From: an uncultured Eubacterium sp.
GTDB lineage: Bacteria; Bacillota; Clostridia; Oscillospirales; Acutalibacteraceae
Length of the DNA stretch: 64,000 nt
Reading direction: 5' to 3'
NCBI GenBank assembly: GCA_910583925.1
Contig: CAJTZJ010000001.1
Coordinates: 62,001 to 126,000, forward strand
Shown piece after piece: positions 9,553-17,823 of the stretch (positions within the stretch are counted from its first letter, which is position 1; every line of letters starts with the position of its first letter). A program made the position numbers and the translations under genes. The notes beneath the pieces are model-generated. The model did no database searches, was not told where the DNA came from, and was given only the letters and a program-made list of their open reading frames with translations.

Positions 9553-10172
9553 TGAATATAGCTGTTTTTGTTTCCGGCGGCGGAACAAATCTTCAGGCTC
9601 TTATTGATGCCCAGGACAGAGGAGAAATCAAAAATGGCAAAATAACCTTTGTTCTTGCATCGAATGATGGTGCTTATGCGCTGAAGCGAGCTGAAAAAGC
9701 GGGCATTCCAAGTGCTGTTGTATCCCGAAAGGAATATGCTTCAAAGGAAGAATACGATAAGGCGGTTCTCGCAACACTTGAAAATAAGAATATTGATTTA
9801 ATTGTTCTTGCAGGTTTTCTTTCCATTCTTGGCGAAGAGCTTGTAAGCAGATACAGAAATAAAATTATTAATATTCATCCAAGCCTTATCCCTCTTTTCT
9901 GCGGAGATGGCTTCTATGGCAAAAAGGTGCATACGGCAGTTCTGAACAGCGGAGTGAAGGTAACAGGTGCCACTGCTCATTTTGTAAATGAAATTACAGA
10001 CGGCGGAGCAATCATTCTTCAAAAGGCTGTTCCTGTTGAACAGGGCGATAATGAGGATATTCTTCAATATCGTGTAATGAGGCTGGCAGAATGGGAAATT
10101 CTTCCCAAAGCAGTTTCTCTTTTCTGTGAAGGAAGAATTAAGATAATCGGAAATAAAACAGAAATTATATAA
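9549..10172 (+). CDS. purN: Phosphoribosylglycinamide formyltransferase
   Basis: A 207-residue formyltransferase-fold enzyme that converts GAR to FGAR with 10-formyl-tetrahydrofolate. It shows the phosphate-binding start VFVSGGGTNLQAL and the catalytic block IINIHPSLIPLF with the conserved Asn and His. The downstream EITDGGAI segment holds the conserved Asp. It is translationally coupled to purM by an ATGA overlap. Two adjacent ATG codons are possible starts, and the first is used here. Confidence 0.95.
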   Translation: MMNIAVFVSGGGTNLQALIDAQDRGEIKNGKITFVLASNDGAYALKRAEKAGIPSAVVSRKEYASKEEYDKAVLATLENKNIDLIVLAGFLSILGEELVSRYRNKIINIHPSLIPLFCGDGFYGKKVHTAVLNSGVKVTGATAHFVNEITDGGAIILQKAVPVEQGDNEDILQYRVMRLAEWEILPKAVSLFCEGRIKIIGNKTEII

Positions 10173-10183
10173 AGGTGAGTCAT

Positions 10184-10888
10184 ATGAAAATTGTTAATAT
10201 AGCAGAAGAATTGTCTTCAAATTCATATCCCGGCAGGGGCATTGTTCTTGGTAAGACACCTGATGGTAAAAAAGCAGTTATTGCCTATTTTATTATGGGC
10301 AGAAGCGAAAACAGCCGCAACCGTATTTTTGAAGAAAATGACAGAGGCGGAATTCGCACAAAGGCATTTGATGAAAGCAAAATGGTTGACCCAAGTCTTA
10401 TTATTTACAATCCTGTTTTGAAGCTTGACGGCAAAACGATTGTAACCAATGGAGATCAGACAGATACAATTTATGATTTTATGAAAGAGGGAAAATGCTA
10501 TCGTCATGCTCTTTTAACCCGTGAATTTGAGCCTGATGAGCCAAACTATACCCCAAGAATTTCCGGTGTTGTTAAGCCGGACGGCGATTATGTTTTGTCT
10601 ATTCTTAAGTCAAATATGGGCAAGCCTCAGTGCTTAAGATTTTTCTTTGAATATCCTGCTGAAGCAGGTCTTGGTCATTTTATTCATACATATAAGTGCG
10701 ATGGTAATCCGATCCCGTCATTTGAAGGAGAGCCTACTCCTGTTGCAGTTGAAACAAATGATATCGAGGAATGGACAAAAGTTATCTGGAATCATCTTAA
10801 TGAAGATAATAAGGTTTCCCTTTTTACTCGCTTTATCCATCTTGAAACAGGCGAAGAAGAAACAAGAATCATTAATAAGAATGTATAA
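10184..10888 (+). CDS. purO: IMP cyclohydrolase, PurO-like family
   Basis: This 234-residue protein begins with SYPGRGIVLGKTPDGKKAV and continues AYFIMGRSENSRNRIF, the hallmark of the archaeal-type IMP cyclohydrolase family (Pfam IMP_cyclohyd). That enzyme closes FAICAR to IMP, the last step of purine synthesis. In most bacteria the step belongs to the C-terminal fold of bifunctional PurH. The ATG at 10184 lies just after AAAGGTGAG, and an in-frame GTG at 10175 is less likely. The placement between purN and purD supports the role. Confidence 0.82.
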   Translation: MKIVNIAEELSSNSYPGRGIVLGKTPDGKKAVIAYFIMGRSENSRNRIFEENDRGGIRTKAFDESKMVDPSLIIYNPVLKLDGKTIVTNGDQTDTIYDFMKEGKCYRHALLTREFEPDEPNYTPRISGVVKPDGDYVLSILKSNMGKPQCLRFFFEYPAEAGLGHFIHTYKCDGNPIPSFEGEPTPVAVETNDIEEWTKVIWNHLNEDNKVSLFTRFIHLETGEEETRIINKNV

Positions 10889-10899
10889 AGTCTATAATT

Positions 10900-10938
10900 T
10901 AAGCAAAGGCATATTACCTTTGCTTAAAATGCTTTTTT
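10900..10938 (+). terminator. Hairpin with T-tract between purO and purD
   Basis: A perfect 10-bp stem (TAAGCAAAGG / CCTTTGCTTA) with a 7-base loop is followed, after a few bases, by a run of six T. It lies directly before the purD ribosome binding site and could partly terminate or process the purine transcript. Confidence 0.55.
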
Positions 10939-10951
10939 AAGGAGAGTTAAA

Positions 10952-12229
10952 ATGAAAGTTTTAGTAGTAGGCGGCGGCGGAAGAGAGCACGCATTAATCA
11001 GAAAAATAAAGGAATCAAATAAGGTAACGGCAGTTGCCTGCTGTCCGGGTAACGGCGGCATTTCCTATGATGCAGAATGTTATCCAGTTTCAGCAACGGA
11101 TATAGATGGTGTAGTTAAACTTGCAAAAGAAATCAAGGCGGATTTTGTTGTTGTTGCTCCTGATGATCCGCTTGTTGCAGGTATGGTTGATGCTCTTAAT
11201 GCAGAGGGCTTTCCAACCTTCGGACCGAAATCAAATGCTGCAATTATTGAGGGTTCTAAGGTTTTTTCTAAAAATCTTATGCTGAAATACAATATTCCTA
11301 CAGCCGAATATAAGGTTTTTGATAATGCGGATGATGCAATTGCTTATGTTAAGGAAAAAAATGAATTTCCTACTGTTGTTAAGGCAGATGGTCTGGCACT
11401 TGGTAAGGGTGTTATTATCCCTGAAAGCTTTGAAGAGGCTGAAGCAGGCATAAAGGAAATAATGCAGGATAAAATTTTCGGCGAAAGCGGAAACAATATT
11501 GTTGTTGAAGAGTTTTTAACAGGTCCGGAAGTGTCTGTGCTTGCATTTACAGACGGTAAATGTGTTAAGCCGATGGTTTCCTCTATGGACCATAAGCGTG
11601 CACTTGATGGTGATAAAGGCCTTAACACAGGCGGTATGGGTACCGTTTCTCCGAATCCGTATTATACGGATGCCGTTGCAGCTGAATGTATGGAAAGGAT
11701 ATTTATTCCTACAATTGAAGCTATGAATGCCGAGGGAAGAACCTTTAAAGGCTGCCTTTATTTTGGTTTGATGATAACACCTAAGGGTCCTAAGGTTATT
11801 GAATATAACTGCCGTTTCGGAGATCCTGAAACACAGGTTGTGCTTCCTCGTCTTAAAACGGACATTATGGATATCTTTGAAGCAATCAATAATGAAACCC
11901 TTTCTGATTTAAATATAGAATGGTCTGATAATGCGGCAGCATGTGTTGTTATTGCATCCGGCGGTTATCCGAAATCCTATCCGAAGGGTCTTGAAATTAC
12001 CGGTCTTGAAAATGGTCAGCACGAAGGGGTTATTGTTTATCATGCTGGCACTGCTTTAGATGAAAATAAACTTGTAACATCAGGTGGAAGAGTGCTTGGC
12101 ATAACGGCAATGGGCGCTGATTTAAAGGATGCTCTTGATAAAGCTTATAAAGCTGTTGATGAAATTGATTTTGAGAACAAGCATTTCAGAAAAGATATCG
12201 GTCAAAGAGCTTTAAATGCAGGAAAATAG
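10952..12229 (+). CDS. purD: Phosphoribosylamine-glycine ligase
   Basis: A 425-residue ATP-grasp ligase that joins phosphoribosylamine and glycine. It has the N-terminal MKVLVVGGGGREHALI, the ATP-grasp core (VVKADGLALGKGV, GPEVSVLAFTDG, MDHKRALDGDKGLNTGGMG) and the metal-binding VIEYNCRFGDPETQ. Length is typical. It starts at ATG 10952 after AAGGAGAG and closes the purine cluster. purF, purL, purC and a PurH transformylase are not in the window. Confidence 0.96.
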   Translation: MKVLVVGGGGREHALIRKIKESNKVTAVACCPGNGGISYDAECYPVSATDIDGVVKLAKEIKADFVVVAPDDPLVAGMVDALNAEGFPTFGPKSNAAIIEGSKVFSKNLMLKYNIPTAEYKVFDNADDAIAYVKEKNEFPTVVKADGLALGKGVIIPESFEEAEAGIKEIMQDKIFGESGNNIVVEEFLTGPEVSVLAFTDGKCVKPMVSSMDHKRALDGDKGLNTGGMGTVSPNPYYTDAVAAECMERIFIPTIEAMNAEGRTFKGCLYFGLMITPKGPKVIEYNCRFGDPETQVVLPRLKTDIMDIFEAINNETLSDLNIEWSDNAAACVVIASGGYPKSYPKGLEITGLENGQHEGVIVYHAGTALDENKLVTSGGRVLGITAMGADLKDALDKAYKAVDEIDFENKHFRKDIGQRALNAGK

Positions 12230-12274
12230 GAAAATGTTTTTTTAACAATTACAGTTTAAGTATATTTTGATAAT

Positions 12275-12321
12275 AAACAGGTTTGTAAAAATTTATTAAT
12301 TAAATGTTTACAAATCTGTTT
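12275..12321 (+). terminator. AT-rich hairpin after purD
   Basis: AAACAGGTTTGTAAA at 12275-12289 pairs with TTTACAAATCTGTTT at 12307-12321, with one G-T pair and an AT-rich loop. It is a candidate bidirectional terminator at the end of the purine cluster. No long T tract follows. Confidence 0.45.
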
Positions 12322-12332
12322 ACTTGTAGTTA

Positions 12333-12361
12333 TTGACTTTTATACATACAGGAATTATACT
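12333..12361 (+). promoter_or_regulatory. Sigma-A promoter for the adaptor/permease pair
   Basis: TTGACT at 12333-12338 and TATACT at 12356-12361 are 17 bases apart, 47 bases upstream of the adaptor gene start at 12409. Confidence 0.65.
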
Positions 12362-12408
12362 ATGTTCGTACTGTAAAATATAATTTGAATAATTATAGAG
12401 GTAGAGAA

Positions 12409-13980
12409 ATGGCAACTGTAAAAAATAAGAAAAAAAAGAAGATAATCATTGCTATTATAATTGTTGCAATTATTGCAGTAGCATCGGCAGGAATTGCTTA
12501 TGCGGCTATAAGAAATTCTATTCCGGAGGTTTCGTTGTACAGCGTCGGAACAAGCGATATTTATGAAACCGTAAGTGCAACGGGCAAGGTGTCCTCAGGT
12601 GCCGTAAAGGAATATAAGGTAGGTGCTGTTGCAACAGTTAAAGAGGTTAATGTAAAAGTAGGCGATGAGGTAAAAAAAGGTGATTTGCTTGCAACTTTTG
12701 ATACATCCGGCTTTGATGCCCAGATTGCTCAGCTTCAGAATTCCTATAATCAGGCAAAAGCAGGCTATAATGATTCGCTTACAGCCCAGAAGGAAGCAAA
12801 GAAAAACCTTGCTGATGTTCAGAAAAAGGTTGCTGAGCTTGAAAAGGAAAATGAAAAGCTTAAGAAAAGTGCAAGTACAACAAAAGCTTCAAAATCTCCT
12901 TCAACAACAACTGCTCGTCCTTCAACCACGCGTCCGTCAGTAACGGTTCCGTCTGCTACACAGCCAAGTTCTGCTGCTGGTACGGCTCCATCGGTATCGT
13001 TAACGCTTCCATCAAATCTTCCTTCAAATTTGCCATCAAATCTTCCGTCCAATCTTCCGTCTGATATTCCTACATCAAGTATAGGCAGTGGTAATATTCA
13101 GATAGATCCGGATGTTATAGCAGGTATTGATATTAATGATATGGATGCTGTTATGGCTGCTGTATCTTCAAGCGAATCAAAGCTGGCTGCCAATGAGCTT
13201 ATGCTTGCTGCTTATTATGCGCAGGAGCAGATGTATTCCTCATTAGCTTCAGATACGCTTATATCCTCCAAGAAGGATTTGATGAATACTACAAAGAGTG
13301 CTCTGAATTCTCTTCAGGAAGCAAAGCAGGAAATGGCTGCCGGCTGGAAAGCTGCATTTGACGGAACAATTACGGAATGCAATATTTTCCCAGATGAGCA
13401 GACATCTCTTCTTGCAAATGGAATTACGCTTCAGAATATGAATAATAAAATTATAACCATCTCACTTGGCGAGTATGATATACATAAGGTCAAGGTTGAT
13501 ATGCCGGTTAAGGTAAAAACCGCTTATGGTGAATATACAGGTAAGGTTATCAGCAAGGCTCCTGTTGCATCGGGCGGCTCTGCAAGCTCACTTATGGATT
13601 CAGTAGGTTCAAGTATGGGTATCAGCGGTTTGTCCAGCTTAACACAGGCAGGTGCCGGTGTTGAGGTTCAGATAACAGTTGATAATCCTGATGAGTATAT
13701 TGTTATCGGATTTGATGCGGAAGTAGAAATAGCAGTCGGCGAATATCATGGAATAACAACTGTTCCAAGTCAGGCAATGGTGCTTGATAAAACAGGGTCT
13801 TATGTTTTTGTTTATGATGAAGAAGAAAAAACCGTAACAAAAACTCTTATTGAAACAGGTGCAAGCTCTGTTTCCGAATATGAGATTTTAAGCGGTGTTA
13901 AAGTCGGTGACAGAATTGTTCTTGCTCCTCAGTCCACTTTTGAAGACAGCTTTGAGGCAAGAGTAAAAGAAGATGCATAA
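12409..13980 (+). CDS. Membrane fusion (adaptor) protein, HlyD/MacA-like
   Basis: This 523-residue protein has a lysine-rich start and a single membrane anchor (residues about 11-33). A biotinyl/lipoyl-type hairpin half follows (VGAVATVKEVNVKVGDEVKK), then a coiled coil (about 100-155), a Ser/Thr/Pro-rich low-complexity linker with repeated LPSN units near residues 200-220, a second helical stretch and C-terminal beta-barrel domains. This is the adaptor of MacAB-type exporters or of related two-component ABC systems in Gram-positive bacteria. The ATG at 12409 follows AGAGGTAG. The cognate permease follows by 18 bp. Confidence 0.85.
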   Translation: MATVKNKKKKKIIIAIIIVAIIAVASAGIAYAAIRNSIPEVSLYSVGTSDIYETVSATGKVSSGAVKEYKVGAVATVKEVNVKVGDEVKKGDLLATFDTSGFDAQIAQLQNSYNQAKAGYNDSLTAQKEAKKNLADVQKKVAELEKENEKLKKSASTTKASKSPSTTTARPSTTRPSVTVPSATQPSSAAGTAPSVSLTLPSNLPSNLPSNLPSNLPSDIPTSSIGSGNIQIDPDVIAGIDINDMDAVMAAVSSSESKLAANELMLAAYYAQEQMYSSLASDTLISSKKDLMNTTKSALNSLQEAKQEMAAGWKAAFDGTITECNIFPDEQTSLLANGITLQNMNNKIITISLGEYDIHKVKVDMPVKVKTAYGEYTGKVISKAPVASGGSASSLMDSVGSSMGISGLSSLTQAGAGVEVQITVDNPDEYIVIGFDAEVEIAVGEYHGITTVPSQAMVLDKTGSYVFVYDEEEKTVTKTLIETGASSVSEYEILSGVKVGDRIVLAPQSTFEDSFEARVKEDA

Positions 13981-13998
13981 TAGTAAGGAGAGTCTTTC

Positions 13999-15252
13999 GT
14001 GAATATAACAGAAAGCTTTAAAATTGCCATTAAGTGCATCAGAGCAAACTGGATGCGTTCGCTTCTTACAATGCTTGGAATTATAATTGGTATCAGCTCC
14101 GTTATTATGATTGTCGGTGCCGGTACAGGCGCACGCGATTATATTGTTTCGCTTATAGAGGAAATGGGCGCCAATGCAATTATGATAAGCGTTGATACTA
14201 CGCAGGCAAATGATAATGATTATTTAACTCTTGATGATGTTGAAAATATAAAGAATAAGGTGGATGGTGTTGAAAGCTGTTCTCCTATGCTTATCGGTGT
14301 CGGTAAGGCAACAATTGATTCAAGAGGAGCAGAAGCAACTGTAATGATGATTGGTGTCAATACAGATATTTATTTAAGTCTTCCCGAAGGCTGCAGCTAT
14401 GGCAGATTTTTCGGGGAGGATGAATATGCTTCGTCCGCCCCTATTGCTATAATGGGAAGCGCCAGTGCAACAACGGTTTATGGTTATGAAGATGTAACAG
14501 GAGAAACAGTTACTGTTCGTTCAAGCGGAAAAGCCATGAAGGTAAGAATCTGCGGAGTTGCAAATATTGATCAGCTTGCAGGCTCTGTTGGCGGAAATTC
14601 CTCGATGATTTCTTCCATGTTTCAGCAAAATGAAGATTCACCTATGATGGTTTTATTTGTTCCCTGTACCACTTTAACGCAGATTACGGGAACGGATGCT
14701 AAAATCAATATGGCAATGGTTATGGCAGAAGAGGGTGCAAATAATGAAGCTGTCGGTAATGCAACAGTGAATTATTTAAAAGCGGCGCACGGAAATTATT
14801 CAAACAGTGTTTATATGGCACAGGATATGGCAACATATATAGCCATTGTGGATATTGTTATGCAGGTGCTTACGGCATTCATTGCCTGTATCGGTGCAAT
14901 TTCTCTTATTGTCGGCGGTATAGGTGTTATGAATATTATGCTTGTTTCCGTAACAGAGCGAACAAGGGAAATCGGTATCAGAAAATCTCTTGGCGCAAAA
15001 ACAAGCACGATTACACTTCAGTTTCTTACCGAATCCATAATCATATGTATTATAGGCGGATTAATCGGTCTGGCGCTGGGTATCTTAGGTGCGTATGGGG
15101 CATGCGCAATAGTTGGCATTTCGCCTAAAATAACATGGTGGATTATTCTGATTGCCTTGCTGTTCTCAAGCGGTGTTGGTTTATTCTTCGGAATTTATCC
15201 TGCTAGAAAAGCTGCTATGCTTAGTCCTATTGAAGCATTAAGGCGGGAGTAA
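13999..15252 (+). CDS. ABC transporter permease, FtsX/MacB family
   Basis: A 417-residue permease with the MacB pattern: an N-terminal transmembrane helix (RSLLTMLGIIIGISSVIMIV), a large extracellular MacB_PCD-like domain (residues about 45-280) and three C-terminal helices with the FtsX signature SVTERTREIGIRKSLGAK. The end IYPARKAAMLSPIEALRRE is typical. It starts at GTG 13999 after AAGGAGAG. No ATP-binding subunit is encoded next to it, which is unusual, so the ATPase must be supplied from elsewhere. Confidence 0.9.
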   Translation: MNITESFKIAIKCIRANWMRSLLTMLGIIIGISSVIMIVGAGTGARDYIVSLIEEMGANAIMISVDTTQANDNDYLTLDDVENIKNKVDGVESCSPMLIGVGKATIDSRGAEATVMMIGVNTDIYLSLPEGCSYGRFFGEDEYASSAPIAIMGSASATTVYGYEDVTGETVTVRSSGKAMKVRICGVANIDQLAGSVGGNSSMISSMFQQNEDSPMMVLFVPCTTLTQITGTDAKINMAMVMAEEGANNEAVGNATVNYLKAAHGNYSNSVYMAQDMATYIAIVDIVMQVLTAFIACIGAISLIVGGIGVMNIMLVSVTERTREIGIRKSLGAKTSTITLQFLTESIIICIIGGLIGLALGILGAYGACAIVGISPKITWWIILIALLFSSGVGLFFGIYPARKAAMLSPIEALRRE

Positions 15253-15269
15253 TTATCAAACGAAGTTTC

Positions 15270-15306
15270 AGCGGTTTTCAAAATCGAAAGCCGCTTTTTT
15301 TGTTTT
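15270..15306 (+). terminator. Rho-independent terminator after the permease gene
   Basis: AGCGGTTTTC pairs with GAAAGCCGCT (one G-T pair) around a 6-base loop, followed by a long T tract. Confidence 0.85.
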
Positions 15307-15361
15307 TTTATTTACAAAAATATGTAATTATGATATAGTTATTATACTAATGGAGGGTGTT

Positions 15362-16465
15362 ATGGAAAATATTAATGTGATTCTTGAAAATTTTAAATTT
15401 AAAGGCGATTTAATTGATTGCTCGGTTTATGGCTCCGGTCATATAAATGTAACATATCTTGCTGTTTATAATAACAACGGCAAAGAGGAAAAATATATTG
15501 TTCAGAAAATTAATCCTAATGTTTTTAAAAATATTGAAAAGCTTATGGATAATATCTTTGCTGTAACTTCTTATCTTCGTGAAAAAATCCGTAAGGCAGG
15601 CGGCGATGAAAATCGTGAAACGCTTCATTTTATTAAAACAGTTAACGGCGATAAGTTTTATGTATCAGAGGATGGAAGCTGCTACAGGGCGTATATTTTT
15701 GTTTCGGATTCTGTAAGCTATAACAGTGTTGATAATGCAGAGCTGTTTAAACAAAGCGGTGTTGCTTTCGGCAAATTCCAAAGGATTCTTGCTGATTTTC
15801 CGGCGGATACTCTTTATGAAACGCTTCCTGAATTTCATAATACCAAGCATAGATTTGATACGGAATTTATTCCTGCCGTAAATAATAATCTTTCGGGCAG
15901 AAAAGAAACCTGCAAAGCGGAAATTGATTTTGTTACTGATAGAAAGGCTTATTGTTCACGCCTTGTAGATTTAATTAACGAGGGTAAGCTCCCTCTCAGA
16001 GTTACTCATAATGATACAAAGCTGAATAATGTTATTTTTGATAAGGAAAGCGATCAGGCGATATGTGTAATTGATCTTGATACGGTTATGCCCGGTCTTG
16101 CTCTTTATGATTTCGGCGATTCTATCCGTTTTGGTGCTAATACTGCTGTTGAGGATGAAAAGGATTTGTCTAAGGTAAGCATTAATCTTGATTATTTCAA
16201 GGCTTATGCAGATGGTTTCCTTTCTCAGGCAGGCGAAAGTCTGAATCAATATGAAATAGATAATCTTGCCTTTGCTTCCCTTCTTATGACCTTTGAATGC
16301 GGAATGCGATTTTTAACAGATTATCTTAATGGAGATACATATTTCAAAACTGCATATCCGGAGCATAATCTGGTTCGTGCTAAAGATCAGTTTGCGCTTG
16401 TTGCTGATATGGAAAAACATATGGAGGAAATGAAGCAAATCATTTCCGATTTAGTTAAACAGTAA
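15362..16465 (+). CDS. N-acetylhexosamine 1-kinase-like phosphotransferase
   Basis: A 367-residue aminoglycoside-phosphotransferase-fold kinase. The catalytic loop VTHNDTKLNNVIFD lies near residue 214, and the metal-binding segment CVIDLDTVMPGLALYDFGD near residue 238. Both closely follow the NahK family, which phosphorylates GlcNAc and GalNAc at C1 in lacto-N-biose and galacto-N-biose salvage. No other genes of that pathway are adjacent, so the substrate is inferred. The ATG at 15362 is chosen over 15350 because GGAGGG lies between them. A strong terminator follows. Confidence 0.75.
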   Translation: MENINVILENFKFKGDLIDCSVYGSGHINVTYLAVYNNNGKEEKYIVQKINPNVFKNIEKLMDNIFAVTSYLREKIRKAGGDENRETLHFIKTVNGDKFYVSEDGSCYRAYIFVSDSVSYNSVDNAELFKQSGVAFGKFQRILADFPADTLYETLPEFHNTKHRFDTEFIPAVNNNLSGRKETCKAEIDFVTDRKAYCSRLVDLINEGKLPLRVTHNDTKLNNVIFDKESDQAICVIDLDTVMPGLALYDFGDSIRFGANTAVEDEKDLSKVSINLDYFKAYADGFLSQAGESLNQYEIDNLAFASLLMTFECGMRFLTDYLNGDTYFKTAYPEHNLVRAKDQFALVADMEKHMEEMKQIISDLVKQ

Positions 16466-16507
16466 AACAAACCCTGTTGAGTAAATCAACAGGGTTTGTT
16501 TTTTGTT
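16465..16507. terminator. Terminator between convergent genes
   Basis: A perfect 16-bp stem (AAACAAACCCTGTTGA / TCAACAGGGTTTGTTT) with loop GTAAA is followed by T residues. It separates the kinase gene from the oppositely oriented alcohol dehydrogenase gene and could work in both directions. Confidence 0.88.
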
Positions 16508-16550
16508 GTTTCTGCCAATAGTTATGATTTTAAACGTAAAAGCAGAGTTC

Positions 16551-17705
16551 TTATTTCCAAAGATTTTTATAAATTTTTAAGATGTCTTTTTTCGTAACCT
16601 TTTTAATTGTATTTGCAGGAGAACCCGAATCAAGTGCATCCTCTGCCATTTTATCCACAACCTCAAAGAAACGCTCTTTTTCCACTCCGAATTCTTTAAG
16701 AGTAGGAACCTCACAGGTTTCACATAATTCTTTACAGGCATTCAAAAAAGCCTCGGCAGCTGTTTGGTCATCGTCTGCTGTGTGTGCAACTTTGATTGCT
16801 CTGCCCAAATCTGCAAATCTGTTATATGCTCCGTCAAGTGCAAAACGGAAGCATTCGTTTATAAGCATAGCGTTTGAAAGTCCGTGCGGAACATGGAATA
16901 ATGCTCCGATAGGACGGCTCATACCATGTATAATCGTAACAGATGCGTTGTTAAATGCAACGCCTGCTTCAAGTGCCGCAAGGCTCATTTCAGCTCTTGC
17001 TTCAATGTTCTTAGGCTCCTTGTAAACGATAGGAAGGTTTTTAAATATCCTCTTAACAGCACTGATTGCCAAATCATCTGTTAACGGCTGTGCCTTTTTT
17101 GATGTGTATGCCTCAGCGGCGTGGCAAAGAGCATCAAGCCCTGTCGCTGATGTAACAGACGGCGGAGCCGTAAGGGTAAATGCAGGGTCGTCAATCGCCA
17201 GTGTAGGCATTAAAACAGGACCTTTAAGAAGCATTTTAATGTTTTCTTTAGTGTTTGTTATAATTGTAAATTGTGTTGCTTCAGAGCCTGTTCCGCTGGT
17301 TGTTGGAACAGCAACCATAGGCGGTGTGGGAATGTTAATAATCTTTCCGTAGTAATCGTTAATTTCGCCGCCGTTTGTTGCCACTGCGCCTATTGCTTTC
17401 ATAGCATCAATAGGGGAGCCGCCGCCGATTGCAATAAGAAAATCACATTTTTCATTTCTGTATTGCTTAATGCCCTTGTCTATGATAATATCTGTTGGCT
17501 CGGAATTTACATTGTCATAAATGCTGTATGCTATGTCAAGCTCTTCAAGCCTGTCTGTAACAAGCTTAACATTTCCGAAACGAACCATAAATCTGTCTGT
17601 AACTATAAGTGCTTTTTTGCCGAAATCCTTAAGCAAAGGTTTGGCATTTTCAATTGCTCTTTCGCCGTAAACGATTTTACCCGGCATTATAAACTGAAAT
17701 CCCAT
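16551..17705 (-). CDS. Iron-containing alcohol dehydrogenase
   Basis: A 384-residue group III alcohol dehydrogenase. The NAD-binding half has the IAIGGGSPIDAMKAI motif (about residues 90-105) and VPTTSGTGSEAT. The metal-binding half has the Asp of the LAIDDPAFT region, GLDALCHAAEAY and the HGMSRPIGALFHVPHG histidines. Such enzymes reduce small aldehydes to alcohols in fermentation. It lies downstream of an MmsA-type aldehyde dehydrogenase on the same strand but behind a terminator, so the two are probably separate units. The exact substrate is not evident. Confidence 0.92.
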   Translation of the reverse strand: MGFQFIMPGKIVYGERAIENAKPLLKDFGKKALIVTDRFMVRFGNVKLVTDRLEELDIAYSIYDNVNSEPTDIIIDKGIKQYRNEKCDFLIAIGGGSPIDAMKAIGAVATNGGEINDYYGKIINIPTPPMVAVPTTSGTGSEATQFTIITNTKENIKMLLKGPVLMPTLAIDDPAFTLTAPPSVTSATGLDALCHAAEAYTSKKAQPLTDDLAISAVKRIFKNLPIVYKEPKNIEARAEMSLAALEAGVAFNNASVTIIHGMSRPIGALFHVPHGLSNAMLINECFRFALDGAYNRFADLGRAIKVAHTADDDQTAAEAFLNACKELCETCEVPTLKEFGVEKERFFEVVDKMAEDALDSGSPANTIKKVTKKDILKIYKNLWK

Positions 17706-17780
17706 TTTTCATACCTCTTTTACCGCAATATTATTATATATTTTATAATAAAAATAAGAAATGTCAATAGCTAAACAATA

Positions 17781-17810
17781 AAAAACACACCTTTCAAAAG
17801 GTGTGTTTTT
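17781..17810 (-). terminator. Terminator of the aldehyde dehydrogenase gene
   Basis: AAAAACACACCTT and AAGGTGTGTTTTT form a perfect 13-bp stem around TCAA. Read on the minus strand it follows the mmsA-like stop codon and ends in T residues. Confidence 0.85.
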
Positions 17811-17823
17811 GCTTGATTTTTAA

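Noticed and set aside
13008..13075. Short tandem repeat (LPSN units) as a CRISPR-like or regulatory repeat
   Set aside because: The repeat is in frame inside the adaptor gene and encodes a low-complexity linker. There are no spacers.
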